Below are positions 1 through 9,183 of a stretch of 63,326 bases of DNA, piece by piece. This stretch comes from Kiloniella litopenaei. GTDB taxonomy: Bacteria; Pseudomonadota; Alphaproteobacteria; Kiloniellales; Kiloniellaceae. Made by a program: the position numbers and the translations under genes. The stretch is from assembly GCF_000982415.1 (NCBI RefSeq), contig NZ_LANI01000032.1, forward strand, positions 1 to 63,326, written 5' to 3'. The first letter of the stretch is position 1. Each line of letters begins with the position of its first letter. The notes beneath the pieces were generated by a model, which saw only the letters and a list, made by a program, of their open reading frames with translations, made no database searches and was not told the DNA's origin.

Positions 1-5
1 GGTGC

Positions 6-34
6 TTGACAATTAACACCGCTGCTTTTTTTAT
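6..34 (+). promoter_or_regulatory. possible sigma-70 promoter
   Basis: A perfect -35 hexamer TTGACA (6-11) is followed after 17 bases by a weak -10, TTTTAT (29-34). It lies about 75 bases before the ATG of the DUF1415 gene. The -10 is poor, so this is only a candidate. The rest of 1-111 shows no coding sequence. Confidence 0.25.
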
Positions 35-111
35 GCGCGCTGTTAAATGCTGTTTAAACTGTTCTCATATGTCGCTGGGCAGCGAGGACGATTGGTTCTA
101 TAACATTCTGT

Positions 112-690
112 ATGTCTCAGTTATATCCGTCTTATACTATTGCGAATGCACTGGAACTCACTAAATTGTGGGTTGATGTAATGGTGATCGGTCAAAACCT
201 GTGCCCCTTTGCAGCCCCGGAACGAAATCGAAAATCTATTCGTTATGTGATTGTTGAAAAGGAGAAACAATCAGAAGCGATAGAGATGTTTCTAAGTGAA
301 CTTTTGTTCTTACAGCAAAGCTCGGAAGACGAAGCTTCTACATCGCTTGTCATTTTTCCTACCGGGTTCGACAATTTTGATGTCTTTTTAGATTTACTGG
401 ATTATGCAGAAGATGCTTTGGTTCAGGTGGGCGTAGAAGGTTTATTTCAGCTTGCCAGCTTTCATCCCAATTACCAGTTTGATGGCCTGCCCAGCGAAGA
501 TATTACCAACTGGACAAACAGATCTCCTTTTCCGGTTCTTCATATCATTCGCGAAGGGCAAATGGGGCGTGTGCTGGATAGCTATAAATCACCCGAAGAG
601 ATCCCAGAAAGAAACATGGCTTTGATGGAAAGGCTGGGTGCAAAAGGTCTGATACAGCGTTTCCCGCCATTTCAAGATTACATCAAATAG
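112..690 (+). CDS. DUF1415 family protein
   Basis: A 192-aa soluble protein of the uncharacterised DUF1415 family. The family signatures are visible: VIGQNLCPF at residues 25-33, a QLASFHPNYQF stretch near 113-123 and TNRSPFPVLHIIRE near 134-147. The protein is full length and starts at the only good ATG; no strong ribosome site is seen. It converges with the permease gene downstream (about 20-bp gap). The conserved Cys, His and Asn residues hint at ligand binding or catalysis, but no reaction is known for the family. Confidence 0.85.
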   Translation: MSQLYPSYTIANALELTKLWVDVMVIGQNLCPFAAPERNRKSIRYVIVEKEKQSEAIEMFLSELLFLQQSSEDEASTSLVIFPTGFDNFDVFLDLLDYAEDALVQVGVEGLFQLASFHPNYQFDGLPSEDITNWTNRSPFPVLHIIREGQMGRVLDSYKSPEEIPERNMALMERLGAKGLIQRFPPFQDYIK

Positions 691-711
691 GGAAATTGTT
701 CCGAAGTTACT

Positions 712-2487
712 CTAAAGCGGCCAGAAGAATAAAATGGCAGGGACAGAGATCATGACGACAAGTATTTCCAACGGTAAACCCATCCGCCAATAATCACCAA
801 AGCGGTACCCGCCTGGTCCCATGATAATGGTATTGTTCTTGTGCCCGATGGGCGTCAGAAAGGCGCAAGATGCAGCGACGGCCACGCCCATAAGAAAGGG
901 ATCAGGTGAGGCACCAATAGCATTGGCGACATCCAGTCCTATGGGGGCGGCAATTAAAGCTGTGGCCACATTGTTGAGGAAGTCTGACAGGGTCATTGTA
1001 ACAATAATCAAAACCGTCAGAATGGCCCAATGAGGCCAGCCAGATGTTTGGGCCACAATCAATTCGGCAATAAGTTTAGTACCGCCAGAGTTTTCCAAGG
1101 CAATGCCAAGGGGAATAAGAGAAGCAAGAAGAACGATGACTTTCCATTCGACACTTTCATAAACTTCGCGCCCGGATACGATCCCCAAAGCAGCAAATGC
1201 AATAACACAGCCTGCGAGCGCAACGGGAAGATAAACCAAACCAGCGACAGACAGGGCAATTGCACCAAGGAAAAGGCCAATGGTCATTGAAGCCTTTTTC
1301 CTTTGTATTATGGAATGTTGTTTTTCGGCAAGCGGGAGAACGCCGAGCCATTTTGTGACTTCTGTGAGACGATCTTCGGGACCAAGTAAAAGTAACATAT
1401 CACCACTTTGTATGGTGAGCTTTCTTACACGTTCTCTAAAGCGTTTTCCTTGTCTTGAAACACCCAATAGAGTCACACCATGTCGAGAGAGAAGCTTTAA
1501 ACTGTTACTGGATTTTCCTTCTATTCTCGCACCATCTGGAACAATAACTTCTGTTAGTTTCAACGAAGAGCTTGTTAAACCCACATCATGTTTGTCTTTT
1601 CCTGCAAAATCCAGTTGTGCTAGGCCAAGAAATGATTCGATGGATTTGGGGTCACCTTCCAGAACCAGATGATCTCCAACACGGATTTCTTCATAGCGGG
1701 CAAAACCGGGTAATCGTCGGCCTCTCCGGACAAGGCCAAGAACTGTGATGTCATGTTCACCTGCAAGAGTGTAAAGATCTCTGACACGGGAACCGATAGA
1801 TTTTGAATCTTCAGGAACTTGCGCTTCGGCAACAAACAGATCTGTGTCATCTGCACTTCGAATAGTTCCTGGACGATCACGGGTGGGGATTAATCGCCAA
1901 CCAATCAGGGCGACAAAAACGATACCAGCAAAGGCAACACATAACCCAACAGGGGCAAAGTCGAACATGTTAAAGCTTTCGCCAAGAACACGTTCTCTGT
2001 ATTGGGCGATGACGATGTTTGGTGGGGTGCCTATTAAGGTGATCATGCCCCCTAGAATAGTGGCAAATGACAAAGGCATAAGGCTAAGAGCCGCAGCACG
2101 TTTGGCTTTTTCAGCAGCTTCAAGGTCCAGTGACATTAAAAGTGCGAGGGCAGCAACGTTATTGATGATCGCTGACAATGCGGCACCAACAACCGACATG
2201 ATGCCAATATGAAAGGGCAGGGGGCGATCAGAGGATAGTACAAGCCCTGAAATCAGCTCGACAGCCCCTGAATTGATTAATCCCCGTGATACAATCAAAA
2301 CAAGGGCAATGATCACAACGGCGGGATGCCCAAATCCCGCAAAGGCATCATCAGGCGTTACGAACCCGGCAATGACAGCAATAACAAGTGCTCCAAAAGC
2401 AACCAGATCATATCTGATTTTTCCCCATATCAAAAAGATGAATACAGAGCCAAAAAGAGCGAAGAGAAAACTTTGTTCTGTTGTCAT
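712..2487 (-). CDS. SLC13-type permease with two TrkA-C (RCK_C) domains
   Basis: A 591-aa integral membrane transporter of the CitT/SLC13-ArsB group. Hydrophobic segments fill residues 1-205 and 400-591. Between them lie two cytoplasmic RCK_C modules (about 225-295 and 310-385), each with the typical GDxLxLxGxxxxL ending. Repeated re-entrant-loop motifs with NNVAA/NNVAT and TPxG support the family. Substrate is probably sodium with sulfate or a dicarboxylate, which cannot be fixed from sequence. The TrkA-C pair suggests allosteric control by a nucleotide or ion. It is transcribed alone. Confidence 0.85.
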   Translation of the reverse strand: MTTEQSFLFALFGSVFIFLIWGKIRYDLVAFGALVIAVIAGFVTPDDAFAGFGHPAVVIIALVLIVSRGLINSGAVELISGLVLSSDRPLPFHIGIMSVVGAALSAIINNVAALALLMSLDLEAAEKAKRAAALSLMPLSFATILGGMITLIGTPPNIVIAQYRERVLGESFNMFDFAPVGLCVAFAGIVFVALIGWRLIPTRDRPGTIRSADDTDLFVAEAQVPEDSKSIGSRVRDLYTLAGEHDITVLGLVRRGRRLPGFARYEEIRVGDHLVLEGDPKSIESFLGLAQLDFAGKDKHDVGLTSSSLKLTEVIVPDGARIEGKSSNSLKLLSRHGVTLLGVSRQGKRFRERVRKLTIQSGDMLLLLGPEDRLTEVTKWLGVLPLAEKQHSIIQRKKASMTIGLFLGAIALSVAGLVYLPVALAGCVIAFAALGIVSGREVYESVEWKVIVLLASLIPLGIALENSGGTKLIAELIVAQTSGWPHWAILTVLIIVTMTLSDFLNNVATALIAAPIGLDVANAIGASPDPFLMGVAVAASCAFLTPIGHKNNTIIMGPGGYRFGDYWRMGLPLEILVVMISVPAILFFWPL

Positions 2488-2533
2488 GGATTACCTTGTT
2501 TTTGCCATTTTGACAGCTCAAAACGTAAATAAG

Positions 2534-3832
2534 TTAGGTGTAAACTTGTTTATGTCTCTTTATCAGATAGTTAAAAATAGATAGCCCCCACAAAAAGATT
2601 ATTGGGGTCGAAACTTGAAAAACTGGTGCGATAATTTGATACTTGTCATACAATAATATTTGCCCGATTGAAATAAACCCACTTAAAAAACAAGCAATCC
2701 AGGTTATTGCGATCCCAAACAGCATTGTGGTGCTTTCGGTTTTACCTGTTTCGATGAAATTTATGACGATTGCGGCGGGTAACAAAAGAAGCATCAGATC
2801 ATAGTAATAAAGGTGGGGGCTTAGTAGTATTCCCCAGATAAAGGTAATTGCCATGGCAAGGTCCCACCATGCGAGATCTTTTTTCCATGTAAACTTGTGC
2901 CATAGGAAATACAATAAAATTATTGTGCCTCCACTTATGATATAGATTGACGAATTCGATAATAGTACGTTTGTGTGATCCAGTAATAGAACAAAAAACC
3001 CAAAAAATGAATGAATGCCCCATGTTGGATAATTAGGGGACCGAAGAAGATCTAAGAACTGCGGGCTTACTTCTAGAAAAGCGAACATAGCATCAGGTAA
3101 AAAGATAAAACCTGTGCCCATCCATAATGATACTGAAATAACACCCCCAAGCAGGGCTTGCCAACGCCATTTTAGAAGAAGAACCACTGCAAGAGCTATG
3201 GCTAGTTGTGGTTTGAAAGCAATTAATCCTAAGAAAAAACCTGCTTTAAAGTCATTGCCATGACGCAGGTATTTATAACAAAGCACATAAAGGAGTAATA
3301 TGATTGGTGTTGCTTGGGCGTGCATAAACCATCCAAGTGTTGGGTAAAACAAAAAACAACATCCAACAAGTTTATGCAGAGGAATCTGCTGAAAGAATTC
3401 AAGCTCTTTTCGTAGTAAATTTATCGTGTAAGTCAGGACAAGAAAATTAAAAACTTGCCAGATGATTAAGCCATAAACGTAAGGTAGTCTGGCAAATGGA
3501 CTATAAATAAATGCCATAAATGGCGGGTTCAGAAACGGAGCATATCCGTCTAAGTCTTTGCTGATCAATGATTTTTGAAAATCAATCTGGTGTGGGAAAA
3601 GGAGGCTGGAATTTATCGAATATATATCTTTTAATATGCCTTGGTTTAAAAAGACACCGCCAGTATAGAACGCTAGAAAGTCACCTCCAAGTACACTTCC
3701 AGACCCTGTAACCAATCCGCTCAGGTTGATGTGTGTATAAAGAAGATACCCCCCAGTTAAAGACAACATAACAAGCGCTGGCCACAGAGCATGTGATTTG
3801 ACATACCTATCTGAAATCGGAAAGCAAGACAT
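2534..3832 (-). CDS. GT87 (DUF2029) family membrane glycosyltransferase, copy 1
   Basis: About 432 aa with roughly ten hydrophobic segments. The N-terminal motif DFLAFYTGG (near residues 50-58), followed by FLNPPFMAFIYSPFARLP, matches the GT87/DUF2029 pattern (an acidic residue in the first periplasmic loop, then a PP motif). Such enzymes transfer a sugar from a polyprenyl-phosphate donor on the outer face of the inner membrane. I prefer ATG 3832 because GAGG lies 6-8 bases upstream; ATG 3844 is also possible. It lies 3' of a paralogue in the same direction (3876-5216), probably co-transcribed. Acceptor unknown. Confidence 0.7.
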   Translation of the reverse strand: MSCFPISDRYVKSHALWPALVMLSLTGGYLLYTHINLSGLVTGSGSVLGGDFLAFYTGGVFLNQGILKDIYSINSSLLFPHQIDFQKSLISKDLDGYAPFLNPPFMAFIYSPFARLPYVYGLIIWQVFNFLVLTYTINLLRKELEFFQQIPLHKLVGCCFLFYPTLGWFMHAQATPIILLLYVLCYKYLRHGNDFKAGFFLGLIAFKPQLAIALAVVLLLKWRWQALLGGVISVSLWMGTGFIFLPDAMFAFLEVSPQFLDLLRSPNYPTWGIHSFFGFFVLLLDHTNVLLSNSSIYIISGGTIILLYFLWHKFTWKKDLAWWDLAMAITFIWGILLSPHLYYYDLMLLLLPAAIVINFIETGKTESTTMLFGIAITWIACFLSGFISIGQILLYDKYQIIAPVFQVSTPIIFLWGLSIFNYLIKRHKQVYT

Positions 3833-3875
3833 TAGGGGCCTCATACTTTTATGGTTTATTTATTCGCTGGGTCAG

Positions 3876-5216
3876 CTAAGTCGAGTTATTTGAATTAGAT
3901 AGTTGCGGAGGTGGTGATGTGACTGATTTATAGAGCAGATAGCCAAAATAGAAAACGATTACAGTGGTAAACTGGACGCCGATATTAGGCAGTTCCAATA
4001 AATTGCTGATCTTTAGTTGTACAGAGGTGAACTGGCTACCGAGATAACAGGCTACCCAGACCAAAGTCATCCATAATATTATTCGGGGGCTTTGGGGGTA
4101 AAGCTGTGGCAAGTGCTGAGTAACTATCGCGGCAGGAAGAAGCAACAGCATCAGATCATAATAATATAAATGGGGGCTAATGAGTAGTCCCCAGCAGAAG
4201 GTTATCGCCATATGTATATCCCAGCTGGCTTTATCGGTCAGCCATGTGTTTTTATTCCACGAAACAAAAAGTAAGCTGAGACTGCCAACTGTCAGAATAA
4301 CCGTAAGGACGTTTGTTGCGGTGATGCTCACGGGGTCCAGTAACAGCGCCGAAAATCCAAAAAAGGAATTAATGCCCCAAGTTGGATAGTATTCAGCCCT
4401 TAATAGGTCAAATAGGTAGGGGGATATGGTAAAATAAGCTTGTAGCTCGTCAGTCATGTATACGATGGCATAACCGGTAACTATTGTTACAGAGCAGATA
4501 CCGCCGATTATCGCTTTCCATCTACATTTTAGGATAAGAATAAATGCTACGCCGACGGCCAGTTGGGGTTTAAACAAAAGTAATCCCAAGAAAAAACCAG
4601 CTCGAAAGTCCTGCCCATTACGCAGTGATTTAAAACACAGGCAATAGATAAACAGGATAATCGGAGCGGCCTGACCATATAAAAAACAGGCAATTGTCGG
4701 AAAAAAAAGAAAACAGCAAAGATAAAGTTTGATGCTTGAAAATTGCTGTAGCCTTGGTAGTTCACTTCGTATTGTTAGAACGGATAGGAAAAGTAAGACC
4801 AGATTAAAAAATGTCCAGCCTATAAAGGCAGGTACATAGTCAAAATAAGCAAAGGGGGCGTATAATAAAGCGGTGAATGGTGGGTTAATAAAGGGACTTA
4901 ATTTATTGAAGTCGGGTCCTATTATCGTTTGTTGAAAAGTTAATTGATTTGGAAAATATATTTCTGAAACCGGATTACTTTGTTGATGTATAAAAATGTG
5001 CTCATACACGCTATCAAGGTTATCGTTTAAATAAAAACTGCCGCCTGTGTAAAAAGCCAGAAAATCAACGCCAAGAGGGACACCGAAATAGGATTCCTGA
5101 CCTGTTCCGATTAAAATGCTTAAAAAGTAAAAGAAAATGGTCAAAACAGCCATTATTGTGCTGTAGCCAAGAGCTCTTTTTTTAAAGCTGGGTAACAATG
5201 GATATTGAAAAAACAA
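3876..5216 (-). CDS. GT87 (DUF2029) family membrane glycosyltransferase, copy 2
   Basis: A 446-aa polytopic membrane protein clearly paralogous to the next gene: DFLAFYTGGSF aligns with DFLAFYTGGVF, FINPPFTALLYAPFA with FLNPPFMAFIYSPFA, and SPHLYYYDLMLLLLPAAIV occurs in both. The start appears to be TTG 5216, with AGG about 10 bases upstream. As the promoter-proximal gene it probably leads a two-gene operon. The pair may build a cell-surface glycan or lipid-linked sugar; no other glycan gene is nearby, so the product is unknown. Confidence 0.7.
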   Translation of the reverse strand: MFFQYPLLPSFKKRALGYSTIMAVLTIFFYFLSILIGTGQESYFGVPLGVDFLAFYTGGSFYLNDNLDSVYEHIFIHQQSNPVSEIYFPNQLTFQQTIIGPDFNKLSPFINPPFTALLYAPFAYFDYVPAFIGWTFFNLVLLFLSVLTIRSELPRLQQFSSIKLYLCCFLFFPTIACFLYGQAAPIILFIYCLCFKSLRNGQDFRAGFFLGLLLFKPQLAVGVAFILILKCRWKAIIGGICSVTIVTGYAIVYMTDELQAYFTISPYLFDLLRAEYYPTWGINSFFGFSALLLDPVSITATNVLTVILTVGSLSLLFVSWNKNTWLTDKASWDIHMAITFCWGLLISPHLYYYDLMLLLLPAAIVTQHLPQLYPQSPRIILWMTLVWVACYLGSQFTSVQLKISNLLELPNIGVQFTTVIVFYFGYLLYKSVTSPPPQLSNSNNST

Positions 5217-5387
5217 AATTGACCTATTTTGAAAGGATCATAAAGTTTTTTTATTATATCTATTTGGTTAATTTAGAATAAATTATGATGATTTCATATG
5301 TTTAGTATCAGTTGAAGAATGGGTTTTTGTTTCTCAGGGATTTAATTCTGCTACAGTGACGCGGGGTTTTTCTAAGGGGTTACATTG

Positions 5388-5846
5388 ATGTCCGGAAAAT
5401 GGGATACACGTTATTTGAAACTTGCCAGGGAAGTTGCGACTTGGTCAAAAGACCGATCCACTCAGGTCGGGGCGGTTATTATTCTTGAGGATAATACGCC
5501 TGGTCCTTATGGCTTTAATGGCTTTCCGCGTGCTGTTGATGACGATGCTGACGAACGCCATGCGCGACCACTAAAGTACGACTGGACAGAACATGCTGAA
5601 CGCAATGCAATTTTTCATGCTGCGCGTGTGGGTGTCAGGTTAAGCGGGGCTTCTATCTATGTGACTCATTTTCCCTGTTCGGATTGTTCAAGAGCAATTA
5701 TCCAAAGTGGTATTAAGGAAATTGTTGTGGATGCAAAAAGCAAAGAAGATCCTGATTTCGCAGAGCGCTGGGGGGAAATTCAAACTCAGGAAGTTATGCT
5801 GAAAGAAGCTTCAGTTAGATGGCGTTTCGCCATTGTTAATGATTGA
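5388..5846 (+). CDS. dCMP deaminase-like cytidine/deoxycytidylate deaminase
   Basis: A 152-aa zinc deaminase. The zinc/catalytic motif HAERNAI (His ligand plus proton-shuttling Glu) and the second motif PCSDC (two Cys ligands) are intact and spaced as in deoxycytidylate deaminases, which convert dCMP to dUMP for dTMP synthesis. ATG 5388 is chosen over an in-frame TTG at 5385 because AAGGGG (5374-5379) sits 8 bases upstream. The glyoxalase-family gene follows directly, suggesting co-transcription. Another nucleotide or base as substrate cannot be excluded. Confidence 0.85.
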   Translation: MSGKWDTRYLKLAREVATWSKDRSTQVGAVIILEDNTPGPYGFNGFPRAVDDDADERHARPLKYDWTEHAERNAIFHAARVGVRLSGASIYVTHFPCSDCSRAIIQSGIKEIVVDAKSKEDPDFAERWGEIQTQEVMLKEASVRWRFAIVND

Positions 5847-5855
5847 GTGAAGACG

Positions 5856-6236
5856 ATGAAGAAGGTAACCGGGCTAAACCACATCACATTGGCCGTGAAG
5901 GATCTGGATAGGTCTATCCTGTTTTATCGGGATATCCTCGGACTTGATTTGGTAAAGGTCTGGCCGGGTGGGGCTTATCTTGAAGCCGGGTCTTTCTGGA
6001 TTTGTCTCTCACCAGATTCTGTTACAAGGGACACACCACATCCCGATTACACACATATTGCTTTTAGTGTTGAAGAAGATGATTTTCCATCTCTTTGTCA
6101 GCAACTCAAAGAGTTTGGTGTTGAAGTCTGGAAAGAGAATAAAAGCGAAGGGGCCTCTTTCTATTTTCTCGATCCAGACTGTCACAAAATGGAATTACAC
6201 GTAGGGGATCTTCAAAGCCGTCTGAAAGTTATGTGA
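5856..6236 (+). CDS. FosA-like glutathione transferase / VOC family protein
   Basis: A 126-aa single VOC (glyoxalase) domain. GLNHITLAVKDL (first metal His), DYTHIAF (second His) and KMELHVGDL (Glu ligand) match FosA metal ligands, and WKENKSEGASFYFLDPD matches the FosA potassium and fosfomycin-binding loop, with Ala in place of the usual Asp in SEGDS. FosA adds glutathione to fosfomycin. Chromosomal FosA-like genes are common and may act on other epoxides. ATG 5856 gives the normal FosA N-terminus; a GTG at 5847 abutting the previous stop is an alternative. Confidence 0.75.
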   Translation: MKKVTGLNHITLAVKDLDRSILFYRDILGLDLVKVWPGGAYLEAGSFWICLSPDSVTRDTPHPDYTHIAFSVEEDDFPSLCQQLKEFGVEVWKENKSEGASFYFLDPDCHKMELHVGDLQSRLKVM

Positions 6237-6257
6237 TCCCCTGAATAAGCATATATT

Positions 6258-7487
6258 CTATCTCTGGATAATTTGCTTCCCGCCTTTGATCAGTTCTTGC
6301 AAGGGGTTGAAGCCCATATGATAGGAAAGTTCAGCAGGGTGGGTAATATCCCATATTGCCAGATCAGCGACTTTTCCAACTTCCAGACTGCCATGGGTTT
6401 TTTCCAGGCCCAGTGCCTGTGCTGCATGTAACGTGACCCCTCGCATTGTTTCCGTTGGCGTCATCTTGAAGAAAGTACAGGCCATATTCATGGCAAGTAA
6501 GAGAGAGCAACAGGGGGATGAACCTGGGTTCATGTCTGTCGCAACAGCCATGGGAACAGTGTTTTCCCGAAACAGATCAATTGGCGGTTTTTTTGTTTCA
6601 TTAAGAAAGTAAAAAGCACAGGGCAGGATAACCGCGACAGAGTTTGCTGCGGCCATTGCTTTGGCCGATTTTTCTGACACATATTCTAAATGGTCAGCTG
6701 ACTTGGCGCCATATTTTGCGGCAAGGGCTGCCCCACCCAGATCACTGAGCTGCTCAGCGTGAAGTTTCAGGCTAAAGCCAAGGTCTTTTGCGGCTTTAAA
6801 AAGTTTCTCTATTTGTGCCGGGGAAAAGGCAATCCCTTCGCAGAAGCCATCAATGGCATCAGCCAACCCGGATTTTTCCAGGTCCGGGAGTTTTTCAATT
6901 ATACTATCGATATAACCATCGCCGTCATTTTGATACTCTTCTGGAATGGTGTGGGCCGCTAGATATGTCGTGATGACATCAAGTGGCAGATTTTCACCAA
7001 CTTGCCGGGCGACGCGTAATTGTTTCGTTTCATTTTCCCAGTCCAGGCCATACCCGGATTTAATCTCAAGAACTGTGACCCCTTCAGACTGAAGGGACTG
7101 TGCCCGTTTCATTGCTTTATCAAAAAGCTCTTGCTCGCTGGCGGCGCGGGTTGCTTTTACTGTCGAGCGTATACCGCCACCGGCGCGTGCGATTTCTTCA
7201 TAACTTGCCCCCTCGAGACGCATGTTAAATTCATTGATGCGCTCACCGCCGTGCACAATGTGTGTGTGGCAATCTATCAAGCCGGGGGTGATCCATGATC
7301 CATTAAGGTCATTAATTTCTTTTGCCAGTTTTTCCGGGGCATCGGGCAACTTTGATGCTTCACCCACCCAAACAATGTTGCCAGCTGTACTGGCAATAGC
7401 TCCGTTATGAATTATGCCCAATCCGGCGTCATTTTCGACGTCATGTATTGTACATAGATTACAGTTAATCCAAAGGCTATCCCACAT
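6258..7487 (-). CDS. hutI: imidazolonepropionase
   Basis: A 409-aa cytosolic metal-dependent amidohydrolase that opens 4-imidazolone-5-propanoate to formiminoglutamate in histidine breakdown. Metal-binding motifs are in order: DCHTHIVHGG, KLHAEQLSD and ATDMNPGSSP. Length matches HutI. ATG 7487 has CGGAG about 8 bases upstream; an upstream in-frame start at 7529 would run through the operator and is unlikely. No other hut gene is in the window, so it is a stand-alone unit here. A HutC-like palindrome lies just upstream. Confidence 0.95.
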   Translation of the reverse strand: MWDSLWINCNLCTIHDVENDAGLGIIHNGAIASTAGNIVWVGEASKLPDAPEKLAKEINDLNGSWITPGLIDCHTHIVHGGERINEFNMRLEGASYEEIARAGGGIRSTVKATRAASEQELFDKAMKRAQSLQSEGVTVLEIKSGYGLDWENETKQLRVARQVGENLPLDVITTYLAAHTIPEEYQNDGDGYIDSIIEKLPDLEKSGLADAIDGFCEGIAFSPAQIEKLFKAAKDLGFSLKLHAEQLSDLGGAALAAKYGAKSADHLEYVSEKSAKAMAAANSVAVILPCAFYFLNETKKPPIDLFRENTVPMAVATDMNPGSSPCCSLLLAMNMACTFFKMTPTETMRGVTLHAAQALGLEKTHGSLEVGKVADLAIWDITHPAELSYHMGFNPLQELIKGGKQIIQR

Positions 7488-7511
7488 AACAAGCTCCGAG
7501 GTTTGTATTTG

Positions 7512-7529
7512 AGTATATTGTATATACAA
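7512..7529 (-). promoter_or_regulatory. HutC-like operator abutting hutI -10 element
   Basis: A perfect 12-bp palindrome TTGTATATACAA occupies 7518-7529, matching the TGTATATACA core bound by the GntR-family repressor HutC. Reading the minus strand, a -10-like TATACT (7517-7512) follows it directly, so a bound repressor would block RNA polymerase. The hutI start lies about 25 bases further on. Relief by urocanate is known for HutC; its use here is inferred. Confidence 0.7.
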
Positions 7530-7720
7530 CTTTGTTTTGGATCGTAAAGAAGATTTAGAGCTAAATCTATCATAATCTAGCCATGTGTTCGGTTTGAAAA
7601 TTGTGCCGGAGGGATGATCGTACGCTTGCGTTAAGGCTTATGGTTGGCCAGTATCGGTGGAACTGATGTTGGCTGGATAAGAAACAGATCAGCCCAATGT
7701 AACTATCCCGGCTCTAAGAA

Positions 7721-8149
7721 TTATTCAGCAGCAGAGGTAAAACGCTTTTCATCTTCGAACATGCGTAGCGCCCATAACACGCCGAGAACGCCACCTTTTA
7801 CAAAGGGCAGGATAGCCATTGTCAGGGCAAGGGTTAGCGCGGGCCAGATTGCAACATGCGTAAGAAGGGAAGGGGAATAAAGCTGTTCTGTCCACATGAC
7901 ACCGGGTACAACAATATGCCCCACGATTGTGATGGTGAAGTAAGGGGGGATATCGTCAGCTCGAATGTGGCTTAGTTCTTCGTGACAATGCGCACACTCG
8001 TCATTAACAGTGACATATTTCCGAAAGATATTCCCTGTACCACAATGGGGGCATTTTTTCCGTATTCCGCGCTTTAAAGCTTGGAACACAGATCTTTCTT
8101 CCGGTTTTTGTTCGGCGAATTCCCCAAGGTCTTTATTGTTTTCGCTCAT
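7721..8149 (-). CDS. DUF983 family zinc-ribbon membrane protein
   Basis: A 142-aa protein. CPHCGTGNIFRKY near residue 34 and CAHCHEEL near 53 form a four-Cys zinc ribbon, followed by two hydrophobic helices (about 70-90 and 96-115). This is the standard DUF983 layout of alphaproteobacteria, in which the protein is often found near cytochrome oxidase or Nudix genes; that context is absent here. Function unknown; a membrane chaperone role is only a guess. Confidence 0.85.
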   Translation of the reverse strand: MSENNKDLGEFAEQKPEERSVFQALKRGIRKKCPHCGTGNIFRKYVTVNDECAHCHEELSHIRADDIPPYFTITIVGHIVVPGVMWTEQLYSPSLLTHVAIWPALTLALTMAILPFVKGGVLGVLWALRMFEDEKRFTSAAE

Positions 8150-8194
8150 TACAACCGTTGTAAACTATAACTCGCCCGCATCAGCGGGCACAGA

Positions 8195-8788
8195 CTATTT
8201 AGATTTACAAGAAAGTGCCTTGTGAAGGGCAGATGGCGAAATGACGCACCCCATTAGATTTGCTCTCCACAGGTCAACACCGTCTAGTGTTGCGCCAGTT
8301 AGTATAGCCCCACGTAAATCTGCATCACTTAAATCGGCCCCGGATAAATCTGCGTCTTTAAGGTTTGCTCCATGAAGGCTGGCCCGAACAAGGTTCGCAT
8401 TTGTCAGGTCAGAACCACTCAGATCAGCCCCGGAAAAGTCTGCACCAGCCATATCGGCATTCTGTAACTTTGATCCTGGCATAACCATGTCAGACAAGTT
8501 CAAATTATTCAGATTTGCTCGGGACCCTTGATTGGAATCTTGAATCCAGGCGTGGTGATCCGCAAGAACTCTTAAGAGATCTCGGGCTTTTGCTGACTTT
8601 TCTTTTGCCAAGTTCTCATCAAGTTCAGATTGATCAACGATCTCTGTGTCATCAGGTAACTGGGCCATCATAAACTGAACCCTTAGTTGACGCCTGGCAT
8701 CTTCAAGATCTTTGGCCTGAATTTCACCAGTTTCAACCCGTGACATAGGGTCAGCTTGAATCTGGTAAGTATATTTTCTTAGGCTCAT
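8195..8788 (-). CDS. pentapeptide-repeat protein
   Basis: A 197-aa protein. The N-terminal 100 residues are mixed and contain a segment DARRQLRVQFMMAQLPDDTEI. The C-terminal half (about 115-185) is a run of A(D/N)LxX pentapeptides such as ADFSG, ADLSG, ANLVR, ADLRG and ANLMG, which fold as a right-handed quadrilateral beta-helix. GGGAGTGG lies just before the ATG. The role of such repeats here is unknown; some relatives mimic DNA or scaffold proteins, but nothing in the context supports this. Confidence 0.85.
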   Translation of the reverse strand: MSLRKYTYQIQADPMSRVETGEIQAKDLEDARRQLRVQFMMAQLPDDTEIVDQSELDENLAKEKSAKARDLLRVLADHHAWIQDSNQGSRANLNNLNLSDMVMPGSKLQNADMAGADFSGADLSGSDLTNANLVRASLHGANLKDADLSGADLSDADLRGAILTGATLDGVDLWRANLMGCVISPSALHKALSCKSK

Positions 8789-9183
8789 TTACCACTCCCT
8801 GCGAATTTTATTTTAAGATCTTATCGGAAACGGAATGAACTTACGACAATTTCCTAAACAAATTATGGACAGAATAAAAAAGTCCTAAAAGATGTCGTTC
8901 GATTCTTCTTAATCGCAAGAGCGTGATTAGGAAAACACAACGTTGTTGAAAAATGTTTTTGCTTATGTCTGAACGCTTGATTTGTAAGTTAATGTATTGA
9001 ATTAAAAGAAAATTTTTCTTTGTTTGATTGAGGTGCTGCCTCTGTTATCAATACAATTTATCTGGAATGCGACCTTTTCAGTAGGACAATTTTAAGATTC
9101 TCACGCCATAAAATAACTTTGGATGGGAACATTTGGATTCTTTCATTTTGGGTTTCCCTGTTCAGCCGTATTGGAGGTTAAGT
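8789..9183. other. 395-bp intergenic region between divergent genes
   Basis: AT-rich DNA between the pentapeptide-repeat gene (minus) and the response regulator (plus). It should contain both promoters. I see no convincing -35/-10 pair, RNA gene or long inverted repeat. Confidence 0.5.

Noticed and set aside
9133-9183. N-terminal extension of the response regulator from TTG
   Set aside because: No ribosome site; GGAGG points to GTG 9184.
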